The notes under the pieces are model-generated. The model ran no database searches, was not told the origin of the DNA, and saw only the letters and a list, made by a program, of their open reading frames with translations. A stretch of DNA of 10,667 nucleotides from Hyphomicrobiales bacterium. Its GTDB lineage: Bacteria; Pseudomonadota; Alphaproteobacteria; Rhizobiales; Beijerinckiaceae. The DNA is taken from NCBI GenBank assembly GCA_947374125.1, contig CANCAR010000091.1:1-10667 (forward strand), read 5' to 3'. The position numbers and the translations under genes are program-made. The stretch's first letter is position 1; every line of letters begins with the position of its first letter. Positions 8,497 to 10,667 of the stretch are shown here, one piece after another.

Positions 8497-9432
8497 TTAT
8501 CCGGCAAAAAGTTCAACGATATCAATTTTTTCTGGATCGCTGACATCCTCAATACCGACACTGATTCGATCCTTTGGAATGCCCGAATCAATTAAGAACT
8601 GCCGAACGCCCATGGCCCGGTAGTAGCTAAACCTGCGTGCCTCAGTAACTGCACCATTTCGCACATTGGCGAGAGCGCGCACCTGAATAGAACGGTCGCC
8701 AATATCACCCTTGCGTGCTGTGAGAAAATTTTGCAGCTTGCCGGCAGATGCGTCATCCACCCGAATTGCCCGGGGTTGGAACTCAATTGTGACCATCGCC
8801 TTATTGGCTTTCACATCCGCTCCGCCACCAAAAGGCAACAGATCGGCAGGCCGCCGGGACACAATACGACTTTCAGCAGGGTTGGGCTGAGGCGCAGCAA
8901 AAAAATATTTTCCCGCTTGGGCATCAAGCTCGGCCGTTTGGGAGCTCTTCGGTGGGCTGTCGCTCGGCGTCGTCGACTCATCCAGTTTCTCGCTAGCCTT
9001 GTCTTCTGCCGCCCGCGCATTGGACAACAGCGAATCCTCGACCCCCTGCGAAGCCGTTTTGCTTCCTTTTTCGATCGAGAAATTTGGATTTTCTGCGACG
9101 TCTAACTTAGCACTTGGCTGCACGATCTGCGTCGCTTGCTGCTCCGTCGTTTCTGGAACGGGCAATTGTGTATTAGGTGGATCGGCATTGCGGGATAAAG
9201 CCTCCAAAATTTGGGCTGTCAATTTTTCAATCGAAGCAGGCGCTCCCTGAATGTCTACCCTCGCGGCCTTCGCAATGGTCAAAACTTGGCTTCGCGATGC
9301 GGATTGCGAAATGCTAACCACAACGAGACTGAGGATCATCATCAAGAAGATAAGCATCATGGTCATTGTTGACAATGCGTCAACGAACCCTGGCCAGTAA
9401 TTTGCATCTTCATCGTCAGAGGCTGCTGCCAT
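8497..9432 (-). CDS. OmpA/MotB-like stator partner with disordered periplasmic linker (SiiA-like?)
   Basis: This is predicted to be the partner of the MotA-like protein encoded next, anchored in the inner membrane with its bulk in the periplasm. Of 311 residues, a short acidic cytoplasmic head leads into YWPGFVDALSTM (12-23) and one hydrophobic helix to about residue 42. Asp18 at the helix start sits where MotB, ZorB and SiiA carry the proton-binding aspartate. Residues about 60-190 are rich in Ser, Glu, Asp, Pro, Gln and Ala and look disordered. The C-terminal ~110 residues resemble an OmpA-type peptidoglycan-binding domain: FSYYRAMGVRQFL (268-280) matches the conserved LSxxRAxxVxxxL stretch, keeping Arg272. 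The usual GHTD aspartate is absent (ALAN, 253-256). The start ATG at 9432 has only a distant GGCGG. The pair with the next gene (22-base gap) is characteristic of two-subunit stators. Confidence 0.85.
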   Translation of the reverse strand: MAAASDDEDANYWPGFVDALSTMTMMLIFLMMILSLVVVSISQSASRSQVLTIAKAARVDIQGAPASIEKLTAQILEALSRNADPPNTQLPVPETTEQQATQIVQPSAKLDVAENPNFSIEKGSKTASQGVEDSLLSNARAAEDKASEKLDESTTPSDSPPKSSQTAELDAQAGKYFFAAPQPNPAESRIVSRRPADLLPFGGGADVKANKAMVTIEFQPRAIRVDDASAGKLQNFLTARKGDIGDRSIQVRALANVRNGAVTEARRFSYYRAMGVRQFLIDSGIPKDRISVGIEDVSDPEKIDIVELFAG

Positions 9433-9503
9433 TTTGTTTTATCTACCGCCTAAAAACAAAAAATTATAATATTAGTTATTTTTTTCCGTAGCGTCAGTTT
9501 TAA
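9433..9503 (-). promoter_or_regulatory. AT-rich leader of the OmpA/MotB-like gene, possible promoter
   Basis: This stretch is strikingly AT-rich compared with the surrounding genes and holds homopolymer runs. A perfect TATAAT is read on the minus strand at 9468-9463, about 30 bases before the ATG, but the hexamer expected 17 bases upstream (CTACGG) is a poor -35. It may be a promoter that lets the stator genes be expressed apart from the exporter, possibly with an activator, or merely an unconserved spacer. Confidence 0.3.
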
Positions 9504-9532
9504 CAAAAAAACACGTTCTCGTAAAGTTTTTT
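9504..9532 (-). terminator. Weak terminator candidate after the ABC exporter gene
   Basis: Immediately past the exporter stop, the minus strand reads an A-run plus C, a three-base TTT bulge, then ACG-AGAA-CGT and GTTTTTTT. The A and T runs can close the stem around the small ACG/CGT core. The fold is bulged and low in GC, so it would at most give partial termination; read-through into the stator genes is likely. Confidence 0.25.
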
Positions 9533-10667
9533 ACCCAGTTTGTAATTTTTTTAGAACCTGTTCCTTTGGACCATCCGCTATAATCTTACCTTCATGCATC
9601 AGGATAACCCGATCGACTAGATCAAGCATTGCAGCACGGTGTGTCGCAACGATCAATGTGCGACCTTTTAGCCATTGTGAAAGACCGGTGATGATCTGCC
9701 GCTCTGTCGTATTGTCCATCGATGCAGTTGGTTCGTCGAGCAGGAGCAGGGTTGGATTGCCAAGCATGGCGCGCGCCAGTCCAACTGCCTGCCTCTCTCC
9801 GCCTGAAAGTCGCTCGCCACGGGGGCCTACCCTCAAGCCAAAGCCTTCCGGGCTTCGTCCTGCAAAAGCGGCAACGCCTGAAATCGCGAGTGCTTCCTCC
9901 ACCAATGCCGGTTCAGCATGATCCAAGCCAAAGAATAAATTGGCCCGCAATGTGTCGTCAAAAAGAGTAGTATCCTGCTTCATATAGGCAAATTGCCGTC
10001 GAATCTCACGCGGCGAGAACTGTCGAAGGTCGCTACCGTCCAAACGTATCGCACCCTCCGATGGCTCGAGCAGCCGAACCATAAGGCGCAATAGCGTGCT
10101 TTTTCCCGAACCAACCCGTCCAATAATACCAATGCGCTCTCCCGGGCGGATCGCCAGGGTGATGTTACTGAGGGTAGGTGCATGCGATTCTGGATAGGAA
10201 TGGCTCACATTAAGCACATCGACCTGACCCGTGACCTTGCGGTTGATAGAGAATCCTCCGTCACCGGCTCGCTCAACAGGAGCGTTTAACACCGCACGAA
10301 TTGGCTCCAATGTCTTTTTTGCCTGCGCAATACGTTGGAATTGCACAATGAACTGAGAGATTGGACCTATCAGCCGCCCGACCAACATGGTAGAGGCTGA
10401 AAGGGCACCAACCGTCATGGCATTTTGGCTGATTTCATACACGCCCAAAACCAGCGTCGCCACGGTCATAACCTGACTGATCGTCATGAGCCATTGTTGC
10501 GCCAGAACATGAGCCAAGCGGGACATATGACTGCCATACGAGGTCGCATCCGCCAGCCGCTCCCATTTGTTCAACAGCGTGGTTTCGGCTGTCGTCGTCT
10601 TGACCGTTTCAAGCCCGTCAATCGTTTCAATAACGGAATTAGATTGCGTTGCTATCAAACCTAGGAA
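9531..10667 (-). CDS. Type I secretion ABC transporter, permease/ATPase (LapB/LssB class), C-terminal part
   Basis: This is the inner-membrane exporter of a type I secretion system, which with a membrane fusion protein and a TolC-like channel moves a substrate straight out of the cell. The frame is open to the right edge (F-L-G before the TTG codon at 10658), so the N-terminal part, including any C39-like peptidase domain, lies outside. About 378 residues are seen: the end of the transmembrane domain, then a complete nucleotide-binding domain with Walker A GRVGSGKST (about 10095-10121), signature LSGGERQ (about 9791-9811), Walker B LLLLDEPT (about 9728-9751) and the H-loop THR (about 9634-9642). 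The ending THRAAMLDLVDRVILM then GKIIADGPKEQVL is characteristic of exporters for large RTX-type adhesins rather than HlyB or generic lipid exporters. The substrate is not visible. Confidence 0.88.
   Translation of the reverse strand, partial: FLGLIATQSNSVIETIDGLETVKTTTAETTLLNKWERLADATSYGSHMSRLAHVLAQQWLMTISQVMTVATLVLGVYEISQNAMTVGALSASTMLVGRLIGPISQFIVQFQRIAQAKKTLEPIRAVLNAPVERAGDGGFSINRKVTGQVDVLNVSHSYPESHAPTLSNITLAIRPGERIGIIGRVGSGKSTLLRLMVRLLEPSEGAIRLDGSDLRQFSPREIRRQFAYMKQDTTLFDDTLRANLFFGLDHAEPALVEEALAISGVAAFAGRSPEGFGLRVGPRGERLSGGERQAVGLARAMLGNPTLLLLDEPTASMDNTTERQIITGLSQWLKGRTLIVATHRAAMLDLVDRVILMHEGKIIADGPKEQVLKKLQTG

Noticed and set aside
8731..9105. A 124-codon + strand frame antisense to the OmpA/MotB-like gene
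   Set aside because: It is a shadow of the coding strand: basic, Arg-rich and low in protein-like pattern, while the minus-strand frame has clear domains.
6663..9432. Zorya anti-phage defence (ZorA/ZorB)
   Set aside because: The two-subunit stator layout and long tail fit superficially, but no ZorC, ZorD or ZorE gene follows; the next gene is a small unknown and the other neighbour is a secretion exporter. Not fully excluded without flanking sequence.
6663..9432. Flagellar stator motA/motB
   Set aside because: No flagellar genes are nearby, the MotA-like tail is far too long, and the partner has a long disordered linker and a degenerate OmpA motif.
5983..10667. Genomic island inserted at the tRNA-Gln gene
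   Set aside because: Integrases usually use the 3' end of a tRNA, which here faces hrpB; the secretion cluster lies on the 5' side, and no integrase or repeated tRNA end is seen.

Overview
The window looks like alphaproteobacterial chromosome. The glycolate oxidase genes run in the order glcD-glcE-glcF, hrpB is full length, and the single tRNA encodes its own CCA end. The two stator-like genes resemble alphaproteobacterial MotA/ExbB and OmpA/MotB-type proteins. The exact genus cannot be read from the sequence.

Left half, + strand (1-5969): the 3' part of glcD, then glcE (4-base ATGA overlap) and glcF (9-base gap). Together these encode the three subunits of glycolate dehydrogenase/oxidase. 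A 188-base gap carrying a long imperfect palindrome of the 'GTCATTGCGAGCG' repeat class separates glcF from hrpB, which encodes an 820-residue DExH-box helicase.

Middle (5970-6287): a minus-strand tRNA-Gln(UUG) gene, some short inverted repeats upstream of it, and a likely intrinsic terminator that closes the minus-strand gene cluster to its right. No protein gene is supported here.

Right half, - strand, read from right to left (10667-6288): the 3' end of a type I secretion ABC exporter of the LapB/LssB class, running off the window edge; a 98-base AT-rich gap; an OmpA/MotB-like protein with one membrane helix, a membrane aspartate and a long disordered linker; a MotA/TolQ/ExbB-like channel protein with an unusually long cytoplasmic tail; and a 111-residue protein of unknown function. 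This layout recalls the SiiA/SiiB proton channel that accompanies the type I exporter SiiF and giant adhesin SiiE in Salmonella SPI-4. The working hypothesis is that the pair energises or gates a type I secretion system for a large surface protein encoded to the right of the window. The adhesin, membrane fusion protein and outer-membrane channel are not in view, so this remains an inference.
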